The notes under the pieces are model-generated. The model was not told the DNA's origin. It ran no database searches and saw nothing but the letters and a program-made list of their open reading frames with translations. The translations under genes were made by a program, and so were the position numbers. 64,000 bases of DNA. Origin: Anthostomella pinea (Eukaryota; Ascomycota; Sordariomycetes; Xylariales; Xylariaceae). Shown here one piece after another: positions 31,646-45,898 of the stretch (position 1 is the first letter of the stretch; each line of letters opens with the position of its first letter). The stretch is taken from positions 930,001 through 994,000 of the forward strand of contig CAUWAG010000004.1 in NCBI GenBank assembly GCA_963556695.1. The letters are read 5' to 3'.

Positions 31646-33939
31646 CGAGCATTGCAGTGTATAGCGCGGTACTTACATGGCTTGTAGCCATCGTCGTCGT
31701 CGTCATTGTCTGTTAGCGGACGTGACCTGGGTTTGGGCGTCTTTCTTGACACTAAGTTAGCTGGGTACCTCGTGAACAGGAGGAGAGATCACTTCCGCGT
31801 CACTGGCGGGAATCCGGATTGCCTGATATGGGTATTCGGAAGAAACGACGACTGGAACGGCTCTCGCCGAAATGCTCGAGATGAAGCGCTGGGATCGTCG
31901 CGGATACCGGGAACGATCTGGCAGGCAGGCAGGCAGGGGGAGTGTATCCCCTGTCTAGAAATGCATTGGTTCTCGAATCTCACGAGCTGGACCAGTACCA
32001 GCCACGAAACACTCTGGCTCACATGTCGGCAGCCAAGCCGTTCCCCATCCTTTTCGCTCTCCCCGGCATCTCATCTCATCTCATGTCGGCTTATCTCACC
32101 GAGACCTTGCTTACCCCATGAAGTCGGAAGTACCTACGAACCAAGCCGCGTTCACAACCCAACAGTCGCGTCTACCCCAACGTATCCAGGAATCCCCAGA
32201 AAACATCACCTATGATATGAGCTCCAACCAACCAAGCCCAGTCTCACAGAAGAAAGATGACTCGATACCTACCACCCGTCCTCCCATTTCCGTCCGGACC
32301 CGGATGATGGGATGGATCCCATGAGGCTAGCCTGCCCCTGATTGGAACCCCAGCCCACTCCGAACCGGAGACGCCAGGGTGCGAACCAGAACCAGAGTTG
32401 CTTGACGAGAAGCTCGCGCTACAGTACCTACTGTACATTTCCGCTGCCCAAGTGTCAAGTGCCAAATCTCCTGTAATGAAAGTCTCAAGGGCTCTGGATC
32501 ATGGTTGGATGGTAATCGCAACAGCCCACTGTGCTGCCGTGTGTACGTGCGTTCGTAGGTACTCATTACCTCGAGAAATATTCCGTAGGTCACGGGTTAT
32601 GCGGAATACCCCTTGGGACACTACATAGAAAAAGCTGCAATCAATCTTTCAAGCGATAGAGCCGGCCGCGGAGGTGTCCCACACCGGTCAGGTCGAGCAG
32701 GACTCCGCGGGTTGGGGTTGAGGTCAGGTTCATCGGCAGGAATCGAGCAGCAGGGCTGACCAAGGGTGGAAATGGTCGTATCTTTCGCATGATTCTGAGG
32801 ACATCTACGCAGCACGACTATGGATTGGTGATTCAGGAGGGCTTGTACGTCACCAAGGCACTCGGATAGTAGCTTGCGGGAATTCTCCCTCTCCTTGAAT
32901 CTTATTGCGTCTCCCGCCAATTCGGCACCTCACAATGGAGTAGTACTGGTTGGCGCAACGTCTACTACCTAAGCCCCTCTCTCTCCTGCTCTTGACTACT
33001 CATGTAGTCATGCTGCCGTTGCCTTCGTCCTCCATGTCCACCTGGCCTCTTAGAGGTAGAGTGACCACGACCTGCTTTCCCTCCTGGACCCCTTCCAATA
33101 CACCTAGTCAGGCCTCTGAGCCGGAAACAGAGACATGCATGCAACAGTTTTAAATACATATGCGCAGTTGGCCAAACCAGTCAAACCAGATGACAAAGAT
33201 GGTATGATACGATGAAAAAGAAAATGGTATCTCCTCCACTCCCCCCAGATGTAGGCATCATGCGAGAAAACAAACAAGCCGCCGCCGCCAACCAATGTGA
33301 GACTGGGGGAAAAAACAAATGCTGCCGCGCCAGTAGTTGTTCCCCGTACTCCCTGGGACCGTAGCACGGCTTGTGCATGTCGGGTATAGAGGAATTTGTG
33401 CAGTGGGTACATACTCGGATGAGGGACGAGAGGCTTGCGCCGCATCCAAGAAAGGTCTTTTAGACATGGAAAACGCATAAACCAAATGCCATGGGTATCT
33501 GTAACCGCGTGTTGCTGAGCCGCGCTCCGTTGCTGCCGCTCTCAGTGTCGTTCTCCACCCATCAGTCGCCCAAAAGAGTTTCGATGTATATATAGTGGCG
33601 CCGCCAGCAACGCAGATATTGATCAAAGTAAAAACGCGCTCGCTAATGGGGTATCGTCGGCGTCGGAGATCGATCCCGTTAACCCGCATGCCCATGTATC
33701 GGGGCAGCCATTGAACCTCGGGAGGCTCTGGGTAATACCCGGGAAGGCTCGTTGTAGACACGCAGAGGACCCGAAAATTTAGTTTCGCGTTTCGCAAGCT
33801 GACCAGGGGTCTCCTGTCAACACTGTCTTCGGAGATCATCAGTAACCCTTGTCCTCCTCTTATAGGATGGCAATGCTGTGCATCACCACCGTTCACGAGT
33901 CCCTCCTCTTCGCGTACACAATCGGATGAAAGCCATATT
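31646..33939. other. Intergenic region, no gene recognised
   Basis: 2.3 kb lie between atg5 and the 3' end of the large regulator. It contains short simple repeats such as (GGCA)4 near 31919-31936 and CATCT repeats near 32068-32083. Open frames are small and unrecognisable. Confidence 0.5.
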
Positions 33940-36900
33940 TCATGGCATTGAGTGGGGTGGCGGAAGCTGGTGTGTCCTGAGCATCAATGGTGGAGGGCCG
34001 CCCGAGTAATTGTCGCTAGGATTATGCATAGGCGGTAGAGGCCCACCGCTCGTCATGTCCGAAAAGCTCGAGTTCGCCCGGGTATCATATTCATCGATGA
34101 AGTTGAGATCCCTAGCTAGGCCGATCAAGATGTTCATGTCGGAAGTCAGTGCGCTTGTGGGATGTACAATCAACTGGAAAAAGCCGATAGTCCGCATGAA
34201 GAGGTTCTTCAAGGTTATTGTGTCAATGAATCTGCCGAGGAGTTTGTCTCTGTAACAAGCAGCCAACGTCAGGAGATTTCCCCATTGACTGGAATTTGGA
34301 GATTAGCATTTTGACAAGGTCGCCGGACCAGTTTTGGACTTACGCATGAGCAGTTCCAAACACGTTCGTTACAATGATGCGTTGGGTGGGGTCCATTCCA
34401 TGAAAAGCTCGTGTGCTCTCAACAAGAGCCTGTATAGCCAGGCGAGCATAGTTGAGGGTACGAGGGTCCACGTTCGATGGCACATTCGGACTTCCTATCT
34501 CAAGGCCTAAGGAGGCCCATGCATCAGGTGGCGGTGGCTGGCTTCGGTACGTGGATGGAGGCAGTGGTTCCCTGTTCAGCATGTTCTTCAGGAATGGCCG
34601 ATAGAGAATCACCTGGGATCCCCAGTACTTGGCGCGTAGACGTGCAGATAATATGTCGGTGGCTAGAGGATCGTCGTCACTCCAACTGTAATGGGGAGGA
34701 ACCCAAGTGTGCCTTGCGTGCTTGAGGGCATTCTGAATCGAGTTGATGCCATCCTCCATCGCCGGCCCATTCTGGCCGTCTTTCTCCGGATCGTAGAGTA
34801 AATTGTGCACCTTGTTCAATTGCTTACGCAGATAGAGCTGAGCCAAATAGCCCTCTACAATGTGCGACGGGAAGCCTTGGTCAATGGCAAACGCGGTGTT
34901 CGGGTATGGCATTCGTTCTTCGTACTGGAGAATTCCAGATTGAGGAAGAGGTAGCTCGGCCAAGATATCACTATGCGGAAACATCAGCGGCTGACAAGTC
35001 AGAGTTGGGAAAGCACTCTGGGAAAGTACTCACCTTTCCAATTGCAGGCAGGTCCAGAAAGCAAAAGCCAATTGATTATCCCTTCTAGAATACCCAAGCC
35101 GAGGGCCTTCGGCTGCCAGACGACCGAGGCTCCTGCTCATGATTAGTCGGCTTTTCCAGTAGGGAATAAAGGGCCGGGCTTACGGTCGGAGAATTATTTG
35201 CAACTTTTGGCTTGCTAGGCTGATAAAGGCCCAACTATCCATGACACGACCAAGCTGCCCATGATACAAGCCAGCAAGGAGATGCACATAGACGTGCTTC
35301 AGTGTGGCGCCACCAACTTCACCGCCAATGATCTCTGTTGCGAGGGCGAAATACTCGAGGCCAGGGATTACGTCGATGTTCCTCTTGTACGATTGCGGCC
35401 CTCTTGCCACGGGGACCGCTCCTTGTAGTGAGGTTCTCCTACTCGGGTGTATGCGTTCGTTATCCCTGGGAGAAGGCAACCCAGAGGAGTGAGACTGTGA
35501 CAAGAGCGCAGGGGGCGACCCTTGCGGAGGTGACGATACAACTCCATTGCGAACCGAGGGAGAATTCTGAGCTATTGGTTCCGAGTCATAGACCGGGTCA
35601 GGAATTTTGTCTTTATGGAGACATATCTTACCCAAAGCCAGAACAAGCAGAATAAGAGTATTATGTATGGTTCGGAAAGGACGTCCAGGTTTCTGAAAAG
35701 AAGCCGTAGGGTACTGCTCTTCTCCACCCGGCGATCGCTTCCTTTTGGCGCCAGGCTCAGGAAACGACAAAGGTGGAATGGTAGGCTGAGTAATAAATCT
35801 GGCTATTGAGCTGACTTTGGCGGTTCGCACATCCGCTGATTTCGGTATATCACTAAGGAAGACTCTAACCATGGCATCAAGCTCCTTGTGAATAAAGATA
35901 GGGTGCATGTTAAGGATGTTGTCTTTGAAACTCTGCACGTATTTCCATACTTTGGAAGGGTCCCAGTCGGGGTTTCCTTCCGCGTTGAGAACGCCCCCTC
36001 TGTAGTCGACAGAGGGAGGTGGTGTTAGGCCGCCCACTTGACCCCAGGCTTGGCCATTGGAATTTGGCGCAGGGGATGAAGGGTTCGAAAAATCGTCTTT
36101 AATATCCATGTTGTGGTCTGGCGGAGTAACTTTGTCGTAGATACCACCATCTTGATCGAATCCCTCACCTCTCCCGAAGATTCTGAGCTGCCCTCGGGCC
36201 TGTTCCTGACGTATTGGAAATTCCTCCACGTGCTCGATTCTTTCGGCCTCCAGCAAATGCTGCACCATGGACCCAATAGCGGGCCACTTCAAGAGCAGGC
36301 CAGCCAAGGTCGTGTGGTTTTGAGGTATGGCAGGCTTGCCCGGAGTGACAGCTCTCCCCGGCCGAGCTTCCAAGTCATCATCGTCGATTTGTCTCAAGGT
36401 CTCGTGCGCCTGGTTGAGAGTCAAATCTGGTTCTACGACGGTCCCCCCGGGTGATGACAGCGCCTGTTCTGCTGGCGCTTTGTTGTTGGGCAAAGGGGAT
36501 TGGCAATAGTCTGGCGGGTCGTCCTCTTCGATTGATTCGGCTTTCATGTTTGGTGCCCCTTGGTGCAGCTGCCTGTGTGACGTCTCTATGCTTGTCAGGC
36601 GGTTTTCCATCTTTCTCATCGTCGCGAAACCACTGCTCACTTCCTCCCTCAGAGATGTAAGAAGTTCCAAGATGTCGGTAGTCACCTTATCCGGCCTATG
36701 ACCTTGTCAGCTGATGTCTCACATTTGTTCATATCCAGGCTTACTGCTTTGCGGGGGGGTCCCGATATTTGCATTCGACGTTCTTCTCCCGACAATTTTT
36801 GCAAGGCTTGGTCTCGTCGCACTTCGCCTTAAGTTGTCTACAACTGTCGCAAGCCTAGTGAGCTCGGTTAGTGAACGAACATCCAAACCCAGGCAGAGAG

Positions 36901-37597
36901 CATTTACCTGTGAGGCCCGCTGCGCTTTCCGTTTGGCGCTAGCAGCAGCCTGGATTTCCAATGTAGGGTACATGGCATGGGGGGTGGGAGGCCCGTACAG
37001 ATGGGGGCTGTCATACTGATGATGCTGAGCGACGGGCGTGGGAGGGTGGTAGCTATTGTGCTGCGAGGGCCGGTATAGCGCCGGCGAGTGCGGCATCGGC
37101 GGTCCGCTTTCGAAACTCATGGGTCGTCGAGGTTCATCTGGATGCTGGTGATTCGGATGATGGCCATGGGGCAGCGGTGGTGGAAGATTGTCTGTGCCGT
37201 TGCCGGTGGAGGGTGGTCGGCGCAGCTGCGGAAGAGCCGTCTCTTCACCCGGATCGCGCTTCACGGAAGGGTCTCGCGGCCCGTAGGGAGAATAGTGTTG
37301 GTGCGCAGGCGACGGAGGAAGCTGTCGCGTATGGTCCTGGCTCGGCGCATAGGGCTCGTGCTCATGATGGTGGCGGCGTTCGTCGTGAGGGTGGTGGTGC
37401 GCCGACGATAGGGGAGGTTCGGGCGGGCGCGAGAAGGTAGGTGGAGGTTGATACGGCGGCAGCGTGGCGTGGTGAGGCACCGAGACAGGCGGATGATGTG
37501 CGACGGCGGGGTGTGGCAGGGACACACCGCGATTCGATGACCATGACGTTCCAGTCGAGAGACGTGGACGTTTGGTCTCGGGCTGCCCAGGCTCCAT
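33940..37597 (-). CDS. Large Zn2Cys6 transcription factor, six exons
   Basis: Exons 37597-36908, 36854-36745, 36695-35184, 35132-35034, 34970-34344 and 34288-33940 keep phase and give 1,128 aa. A long Pro/His-rich disordered N-terminus (about residues 1-230) precedes the zinc cluster ACDSCRQLKAKC, DETKPCKNCR, KNVECKYRD. Then comes DKVTTDILELLTSLREEV, a likely coiled-coil dimerisation helix, a Ser/Pro-rich linker, and a fungal regulatory domain that includes LGYSRRDNQLAFAFWTCLQ and YWGSQVILYRPFLKNML. The short 53-bp intron separating the N-terminus from the cluster ends CACTAG. It is a nuclear regulator with unknown targets. No lesion is seen. The 8-kb gene-free stretch upstream could hold its regulatory DNA. 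Confidence 0.9.
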
Positions 37598-40500
37598 GCT
37601 TTTGATATTATATATGTACAGTCATGCGGCTGGCTAGACACTGACACGACTCACAGGAGCACAGGTCAGGCAACAACGGTATTGGGGGAGGTGGCCATCT
37701 GCCATGGGAAGGCGACCAGGAAGAACCTGAGGAGGGTCCCGGAACTGAGCAATCGGGCTCGAGGGGCGCCAAGAGAGGTCAAGCGGCGCGCCGGTGAGTC
37801 CGTCAGTTTGGGGTGTGGATAACGGGTTCGTGTGATGTCGCAGGTCCTATTGGTAGAGGAGGTAGGTAGAGGGATGATGGCATGAAGGGTCGGTGTACTG
37901 TACTGTACGTTGTACTCCGTACTGGAACTTGGAAGGCAGAACAAGAACAAGAACAGGCTGTCACTCGTCACTCGTCACTGTTCCCGAATCCCGTCGAGCG
38001 AGGCGCGGCACGCGTGCGCCGTGGAGGCGGTCCCAGGTTCCCAGGTTCCTGGGTGAAGGAAGCTCTAGCTCCAGAGGACCAGAGCCCCGGTGCGCCCAAG
38101 GCGACAGGCGACAGGCGAGGGGATCAGCAGTTAGGTTGGGCAGAGACGAAAGCTACGACAATGCAGTCCCGTGAAGGAGCACGAGGATCTCGGGGGTGCT
38201 CTGGTGCTCTGGTGCTCTAGGGGTGTATGGAGAGACGACCTGACGACGTTGCAGAGGTCAGGTCTCAGGTCTCAGGTCTCACACAGGCAGAGGACAGACT
38301 CTGGAGGACAGGACAGCGAGGCCTTGGGGACTCCAACTGGCAACACGGAGCCGGTGAGATAACCAGTGGCAGTGAGGATTGAGGTGGGTAAGGAAGAGAG
38401 GGTCTATCAACGACAAAGACAGCTCAGGTATTCTCAGGTATTCCTCGGCTGGTTTGCCCGGTAGGTCCACTGGGGCGGGCCTGAAATGCTGGTCATGGGC
38501 CGGTACGTACTCGACGACGAGCGACGAGCCAGGTGTGCCAGGGCTGTGATGGCGATGTGCTGCAAGTACAGTCGTATCACCAGCATGGGTTTGCGCAACA
38601 TGGGGGGTCGGCGAACATGCTGATGTCGAGCTGCTGGTCGAGCTGCTGGGGGCGTCGGGTTTTGGGCCTTGCTGACAGCAGCCACCTGGCACCTGACTGT
38701 CCTGACGCCAGCCACTTCCCGTCTGTTATCTTTCGAAGGCGAAGAAGAAGAGACGACGTCGTGAGTATAGAAAAGCGGTGAATGAAAATGGAAATGTCAG
38801 GCAAGACTAAAAGACCAATCGGGGCGCGAACGAAACATTCGAAGGCACTAGCTTTTCACCAGAGCTGTCTGGCTCTCTCTAGATTCTAGACTCTGATGAG
38901 AGACCAACGGCCAAGCGGGAGTCCAATATGAAGGTCATAATAAGCGGCGCGCTATGAGTGGAGGCTCTTGAAAAGGGACACAGGCCTATTGGCGAATGAG
39001 TCGTCCCCCAATGAAGACATCCTGGAGAAGATCCAGACATCAGTTCGGAACGGTGACCGCTGCAACGGTACGGTAATAACATGAAGCATCTGAACTTCTA
39101 GAGTCGGCACAGTCACATTCACCACAGTCACCACCGGCCAACAGCCCTGGAGGTGTGGCCAGCCCCGACTTCGAGCCGGGAAGAGCAGTCAGGGATGGCG
39201 AGGGGTTGTGGTGGTGTGGTGGTAGAACGACAGGACGACACCTCTAGATCCATCCATTCTACTTGCCATGAAGAGAACCAGGGCTGCCAGGCTGCCAGGC
39301 CGCACAACTTTGTGCTCGTTGTGCTCATTGTGTATGTTGTGCTCGGAGCGGAGCGGCACCGACAACAGACCAACAGACCAACGGGACAGGGTACACCCCG
39401 CCTCCAGGGCTGGAAAGCAGATTGACAACGGAGATTGGAGCGCAACCAGAAGAAAGCGGGATTCGGGCTGCCAGCTGGAGAGAAGTTGAAATTGTGAATG
39501 GCGTTAGGTAGATTGGCTCCGGGCATGACTGGACTCTTACCTACCTAGGTAGGGTGGAGGGTCGCAGCCAAGTGACGCGCGGACTGTCACTGGGGAATCG
39601 AACTGTCGAACATGACAATAATAAAATAAAGTGGATGGCGGGTGGTGAAATGTGTCTGTCGCCTCGTGAATCATGATGAGTCGTGCTTGCCTGGCGACTG
39701 TGCTCTGTAGACTGTTGTCTTATTACCGGGTGGTTGACATAATTTGAGGTGGGGTAGACCATCTGTCGTGGAACGCTGGCGTCTATGTACTAGTATATTA
39801 GTGCAGAGGAGGTATGTACCTAGGAGTTTCGGAGACTTTACATCAAGAGGTCCAACCGCACAAGCACGCGGTACTTTGGCTGGGCCTGAAGTACCGGGCG
39901 CTCGTAGTGGCAGCCGGGTTCCTGGACTGGATGAAGGTTGCTAGTTGAGGCGGCATTCGGCATTTGCCTCAATGTCAGATGCAGTTGAGACGAATGAACG
40001 GACGACGGGAGGCTTTGACGTGCTCTCTTGGCTTGGCTAGAGTTCTGAAACGCAATTATTTCCGTCATGTTCATGATGACATTGTCTGATTATGCACTAG
40101 GTAGACGGAGTAGGATAGACCATTGAACTGCCGCCAAAGATACACATGCTCCTACACAAGGTAGCGGTACTACCCCCCGATTATACGATACCATAAGTTA
40201 TAACCCATTGTAAATGTCAAGACGAACTCAATAGGGCTGAGCGACAACTGCAAGCAACATGCATGACGGTATGTGGGAGGCGTTTTCTCCGTGGGGTCTG
40301 CATGTACTTTGGCTCCTTCAACCACGGTACCGAGTGCAACTGGAGACGCAAAAGATGCAGTCATGGCGCGTTTATCATCTTCGTCCGCAGTTGGTTGGCT
40401 ATGCCCTGGCCATAGGTTACGTGAACTGACCATGTGATAGCAAGTCTGATGACAATCAGCACAGGTTGGCACCAACCGCTGTTCTATGCGGTTGCCTTTC

Positions 40501-43500
40501 TTTACCTGCGTCTGGAAGAAGCAATAAGATGATCGATAGACCGGAGGAGCTGAGTGCGGGACAATACCATTGGTGCGCAGATTGGGTCCTAACTCCCCCT
40601 ACTATGTAAACAGCCTGTGCTTGCGAGAAGGTGCTCACGTGAGATGGAGAGGACCTTGGCGGAGAGGCTGGGTGCCTGGGGTACCTCACAAGTGCTGACG
40701 GCGAAGTTGGAGATAGCTGACCGAGGGGTCGGCAACCCCCGTCTCGGCTCAGGCTGGGGGGTCAACTCCAACAATTGTCCAGTCCAGACCTCGAGATCAG
40801 CGGCGCCTAGGTAGCTTCGGGGTAATGATGAACCTCTCTGGGGTTTTGACAGGTGCCTTATTTATCCCGACATGCCCGAAACATGCAGCTTGGCTGGCTG
40901 TTGCAGCATACTGCATGTACCTACACCAGCACTGTACGATGATCTGAAATTGATTGTCTGCTTGCCGTAATACTACCTCTCTTGATTTGTCTGCTATGCT
41001 TTAAGCACGCACCAAGCGCACACGGCGAGGATTGTCGAGCCGACATGTACGAGCAGAGGATATCCATCCCTTGTGAGCCTGGTGATGTGCTTCTAATTTA
41101 TTGGGACAAAGTCAGCCAGCCATCACCGACTCATCAGAAGTCCAGCTCACCGGTTCACACACCCCATGCCGCTGCAGCCAATCCCGAGAGAGTTCGCAGA
41201 CATATGGGCGACCACCCCAGTTCGCTACCAGACTTCCTTCCCCCTTCGTCAAAGTCAGATCAGGGGCCTGGCATCGATGGTTGAAGGATGAGGCGCTCAA
41301 CAGGGATTCCTTTATGAGGCAAGGCTATGCTCTTATTGTCATCGCATGCGGCATGAGGCCAAGTCCGATGTAACACACACGCATTGAATCCACGAGTACG
41401 ATGATCTTCACACCTCGGGACGGTAATAATGGTGCCAAAGTTAGGTGGACATCTGGGTTTCCACTCCAGTCACCTATTTTGTTATTAGGTTTCGCTCCCT
41501 CGGCCCGTGGAAGTATGGCTCGCCATGTGCGTTGTGTGGCAATCCAACTTCAGACCCTTCGGACAATACAAGACTTGTAGCTTACTTTGCTTTAGCTGCA
41601 TGCAACTTCCTAATAGTTACAATGATATTCGAATGGACGCACGTTCGTTGGTTCATAATTATGCTTTATTACTGCAACGCTTACCTCCGCCCAGTGAGTG
41701 AAGACTAGACAAGATGCTATCGTGAAGAGCAGACTGCGCCCGGCTGGGGCCCCTGGCGATATTGGACATGTCCCTAGCGGCGGTCGACCAGGAAGTTGTC
41801 TAACATATGGCCACAACACGGAATGCAGCTGGCGGACGGGAAAAGCGTTAGGGACACCGTTGACCACGTTTTGTGACATGCTTGTCATCTCAGCCATGCG
41901 TAGCGGTATGTATCACACACTCACAATAGTCGCAGCGATCCTTGCCCGGTGGCTGCGTCGTGGCCATCGGGAGCTTCTAGAAGCGGCGACGTGCAGAAAG
42001 GGCGTCCACCAAGACGGGAGTCCACAAGCAGTGTCAGACAATAGCGGCGGGCGACGCAGATGGATGTCCTCACATCCATGGCAAGGCGCATGGCATAGTG
42101 ATCACGCGCGGGCTCAGCTGACACTTGAACGCCCCCTAGCCCGCCGTTGAACCGGAGAGAAGTGCCGGCCTGGTCGGTGCGTCCATCAGTCAGATATGTC
42201 CATTATTATGAAGCACATACCGATAGACGGGAGTACAAAACCGGGCGCACGGCATTGCGACGCGCAAGAAGCCGTGTCTCAGTCTGTACTCTGTAAAACG
42301 AGGTTGCTGACTGCAGCGCTGATCAGCAACCACAGACTATATCTTGATTGCTTTTCCGGCACCTGTTCAGAATGCCAGGCCACGTGCAGATTCAAAGCCG
42401 CACGGTTATAATCCAAGATGAAAGATCTAATTAGATTCACGTCATTAACAGAATGTCTCATCATAACAAGCATCTGTCGAGAGCTGGTTTTTTCCCACTC
42501 TCAACCTCCTCCATACTTCCTTTTCCTTCACGAAGGCTGGCGATGCCGTCACCTGCTTGACCAATTTCATCTCGCTGGCCCTCATCGCGATGGCTCCGCT
42601 CAGGATGATATCACTGCCTTTGATATCGAGAGAAGTCCAGACGCGACTATCATTTACATGAAGAACGTATGATGTCATCTTTGACCCTGTATGTCGACTT
42701 TCATCTCCCGAATTGTCATCAAACGGGGACAGTAGTGGCAGCTGAGTGGTCGCATTGCCAAGAGAGCCAACTCAGACCGGTGTGCCCCTGGAGCTATGTA
42801 TAAATTTAGAAGAGATTTGTTCGAATTTCGCGCCTGGTGATGATATCCACAGAAGCTTTGTCGAACTTCCGAAGGGCTGCGATGATGAAAACATCCGACG
42901 CCAATTTGCTCTTGAGGTGATCAGCCGATCATGGTCATGGTCATGATCAAAACCTGCAAGTGAGTTCCTGGGAGATGAACAGGGACATCCTAACCTAGAG
43001 CACTCCTCCCGTTGCCAACCCGCCTTTCATTTTGATGTTCATTGCCGAAACTTCGATTCCGTCATGGCCCGGAACTAGGTTTTTCTCATTTACAGTGCTA
43101 GAGTGCACCAATACCTTCGCTTCGACTGAGCCTTGTCATGTCATCGGCAAGTTCGCTCCGAAAACCGTCGGAACAAGGAAGCTTACCTTCTAAGATACCA
43201 TCACGTGACCTCGTTCATTACCGAGCGGCGAGAGATCTGTGCCTACCATGTCCAATTCGCCATCGATGCAACCTCACAATGCCTGGGCCTGGCGCTGCTT
43301 GTTGCTGATCTCAGACCCGACGGTGGGCTGGCGGATAGCACACGGGGTCCCAACCGTCCCATGCGTTGGGCATGAACAGCATGTGAAATTGAGAACGGTC
43401 CGAGGCTCTTCTCAATGCCCAATGAGCTCCTTATCCGTCCTGCCGCTCCCAGGGCAAGATTACATACGCCGCTCGATTGAAGTGGTATTAACCGGCAACG

Positions 43501-45898
43501 TTGTCGCCGCTTATCTGACGTCGGATGAAGGCACTGGAGAGATGCAAGGGTCCTGTAACAGAACCCTTAACTTCTATGGTTGGTTCCTACTCTCATGCTG
43601 GGGTGCCGGCCGACATGGGCCCCGAGCCGATGTTCAAAAAATACCCAGCTTGCCCATCACCCGATGAACGCAGCTGCAAGCATGCAGGCCAGGGCAGATA
43701 TGCATACTGCATTATGCACAGAGTACCGACGTAAAGCCTGGTGCCGGAGTCGAGTGCGCAGCCTCGTCAACCTTCTCCGATAGATACACCACGTATCTCC
43801 AAGATAATGCTATCTCTATCCGTGAACCAAGCAAACAATCCCCGAGTCGTGTGACTTGCGGATAGTCACAGCATGCTTGCATTCAGTATCACTGTCAATA
43901 CCCGACCGCCCCCTCTTCGTCGTCCTGTGACCAGCTGCGAGGGCTAGAGCTACCAAACGCATCGAGGCCGTCGACCGAGACCATGGGAATAACCCCCCTG
44001 CTGGTTGACTGCAATGTCGCACTGAGTGTTACCCAATGCGATGCATAAATTGACCGTTACCACTGTTCGGCAACGCGGCAAATCCTCTGCTTACAATCGG
44101 ATATGTCGAACGAAGTACCTTCATTCTCTGCTTGTACGTCAGCCATGATTCTAATGAACTCAGACACACCCGAAGCAGACAGCTACGACTATCTTGGTTG
44201 ATCCGCAGTCCAAGCCGCCAGGTGACCGCCACACGGCTCGGCTCATAGAGTCAACATGCTCTCGCACTTCGCTGGTCCGACAACTCGCTATCGCGAGTCA
44301 CAGTCTCCTGACTGGTCTGGTTGCCTGCCGTCCCAATAGCGTGCTGCGCAATGCAATGCGCAAGCAGCCGCTTTGCTTGGCACTTTTGACTTGTCGTTTT
44401 CCCAGCAACCGGGCGTCGTCGATGCTGGTGGCGCGATGCCATCACGCTCATCTGGACTTTCTAGGTACTGCATCGACACCACCTGACATATTTTAGTTAT
44501 TTGCCGCTGCCATCTACGGGTACGTTTGCTGCCCATGTTGTATGAGATACTGTGGCGCGAGATACGTAGCAAGATAACCAAGCTCCGTTGCTGACTGTTC
44601 GACCTGGGCATGCTGTCCATGAACCATCTGAACCATCCATGGGGCGAAGGTAATATGATACGCACCATACTATGTTGTTGATGTGAGTGCCGGCGAGAAC
44701 GCCCGACAACTTTTCGATGCTTCTCCTAACGCCTCACAGGAATAACGTCTAGAACTTTTTGATGGCGCCGTGTACAAAGACCATGTCAGATACTACTCTC
44801 AGGCAATGCCGGTCTCAAGCGACAAGCTTACCGCCCGGCTTCTCAACGACGGGGCCCTTAAACGACCAAAGTTCAAACCGTTGGGTTTGAAACGCCAGAT
44901 TTAGTCTCCATCTGCCCGCACGAGCAGAAAAATCGTCCCGATGTGCGCTGATCGGGTTGAGACGACAGCTTCTCTCCCACGTGGACTGTACAATATATGT
45001 GCTTCCTTCCCATAAGTTAACAACCGACGTGATGCTGCGCGGGTGTACCTGCGGACCGAAGCATCTGTCAGCAGATAGAGAAAAGCAAAAGCGGCTTCCG
45101 CGTGACCAACGCCCAGGTTAGGCTTGCCCTCATAACTTGTTGAAGCTAGTTCTACAGCTTTGCTTAGAGCATTCACCCAAGGCACTTTTACCGAGCAAAA
45201 GTAAATACCTACCATGGGTGTAGATACGTATATGACAGTACCTTCAACACCCGCCAGCCCATTGTGACGGGTCATTTGTGAGATCTCGCAATGGAAGACC
45301 AGAAAAGAAACGACATCGGTTCGCGGCTAGCTGCGGCTCACAAGATGGGAATCTAACTATTGCATGTGTATTCACAGAACTTGAGACATGCCATTAGCGG
45401 TGAGGAGAGAGCGTGTTGGCCAATTATTCGGGCCGGGAGACCATGTCGGCGCAAGGTCTTGAGCTGATCGGCATATCTACGACTGTCCCTCTTGATGAAT
45501 GGGATTGTGAGACTACGACCCGACGAGAAAGAGGCTTCCGGCTAACATGGAAGTCGGAAACCTGCTTTTCTGTCATATATCACCGGTATTTTGTCATATA
45601 TCATCGGCAGACCTCTTCAGTGGCTTCCACGGTGGCCAAGAAGTGGCCTGACGAGGGCCTTTCAGCCTCGCTTTATCTTAGATCTTAGATCTTGGTGTAA
45701 TGCCACATGGCAGCATCTGAGATCTACGGGTTCTCCCTTGCATCAACCGTTGTGTGCTACTGCACAGCTGGGTGTAGGTAGACAATACGCCAGAAGTAAA
45801 GCAAATGGCGTCGGGCGCTTTGCGCCTCCTCGCCCGGGTAGTATTACTCCGTAGGTCACCGCTCTTTCATCTCGAAAAAGAGCCATCTTCGAGGCCGT
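37598..45898. other. 8.3-kb region without a convincing gene
   Basis: Many short frames occur on all strands, but none has a recognisable domain. Near 37.6-40 kb there are direct repeats typical of fungal promoters (GGTGCTCTG x3 near 38200, AGGTCTC x3 near 38264-38281) and polypyrimidine tracts. One possible gene remnant is listed at 42445-43024. The rest may be the long upstream region of the large regulator plus degraded DNA. Confidence 0.45.
42445..43024 (-). pseudogene. Possible remnant of a fungal protein gene, unrecognised
   Basis: On the minus strand a possible intron (GTTAGG...TTGCAG, about 47 bp) joins a short upstream frame to one reading HDHDHDRLITSRANWRRMF, then FGSSTKLLWISSPGAKF. 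That frame is cut by a single TGA near 42774 and continues to 42445 with VWTSLDIKGSDIILSGAIA and VKEKEVWRRLRVG. The WRRM segment recalls a widespread family of fungal hypothetical proteins, some with F-boxes. It may equally be a chance open frame. Confidence 0.25.

Noticed and set aside
31706..32215. 169-codon plus-strand frame after atg5
   Set aside because: No family resemblance; biased by simple repeats such as GGCA and CATCT.
33258..33896. 212-codon minus-strand frame
   Set aside because: Long but without any recognised domain, and a chance frame is likely next to the large regulator's 3' end.
37177..37440. Plus-strand frames opposite the Pro/His-rich regulator
   Set aside because: Antisense shadows of a repetitive coding region.
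41445..41708. Hydrophobic 87-codon plus-strand frame resembling a membrane protein
   Set aside because: Hydrophobicity arises from T-rich DNA; no second exon or family features.
44901..45275. 124-codon minus-strand frame
   Set aside because: Reads somewhat protein-like, but there is no motif, no partner exon and no family recognised; below my threshold for a gene.
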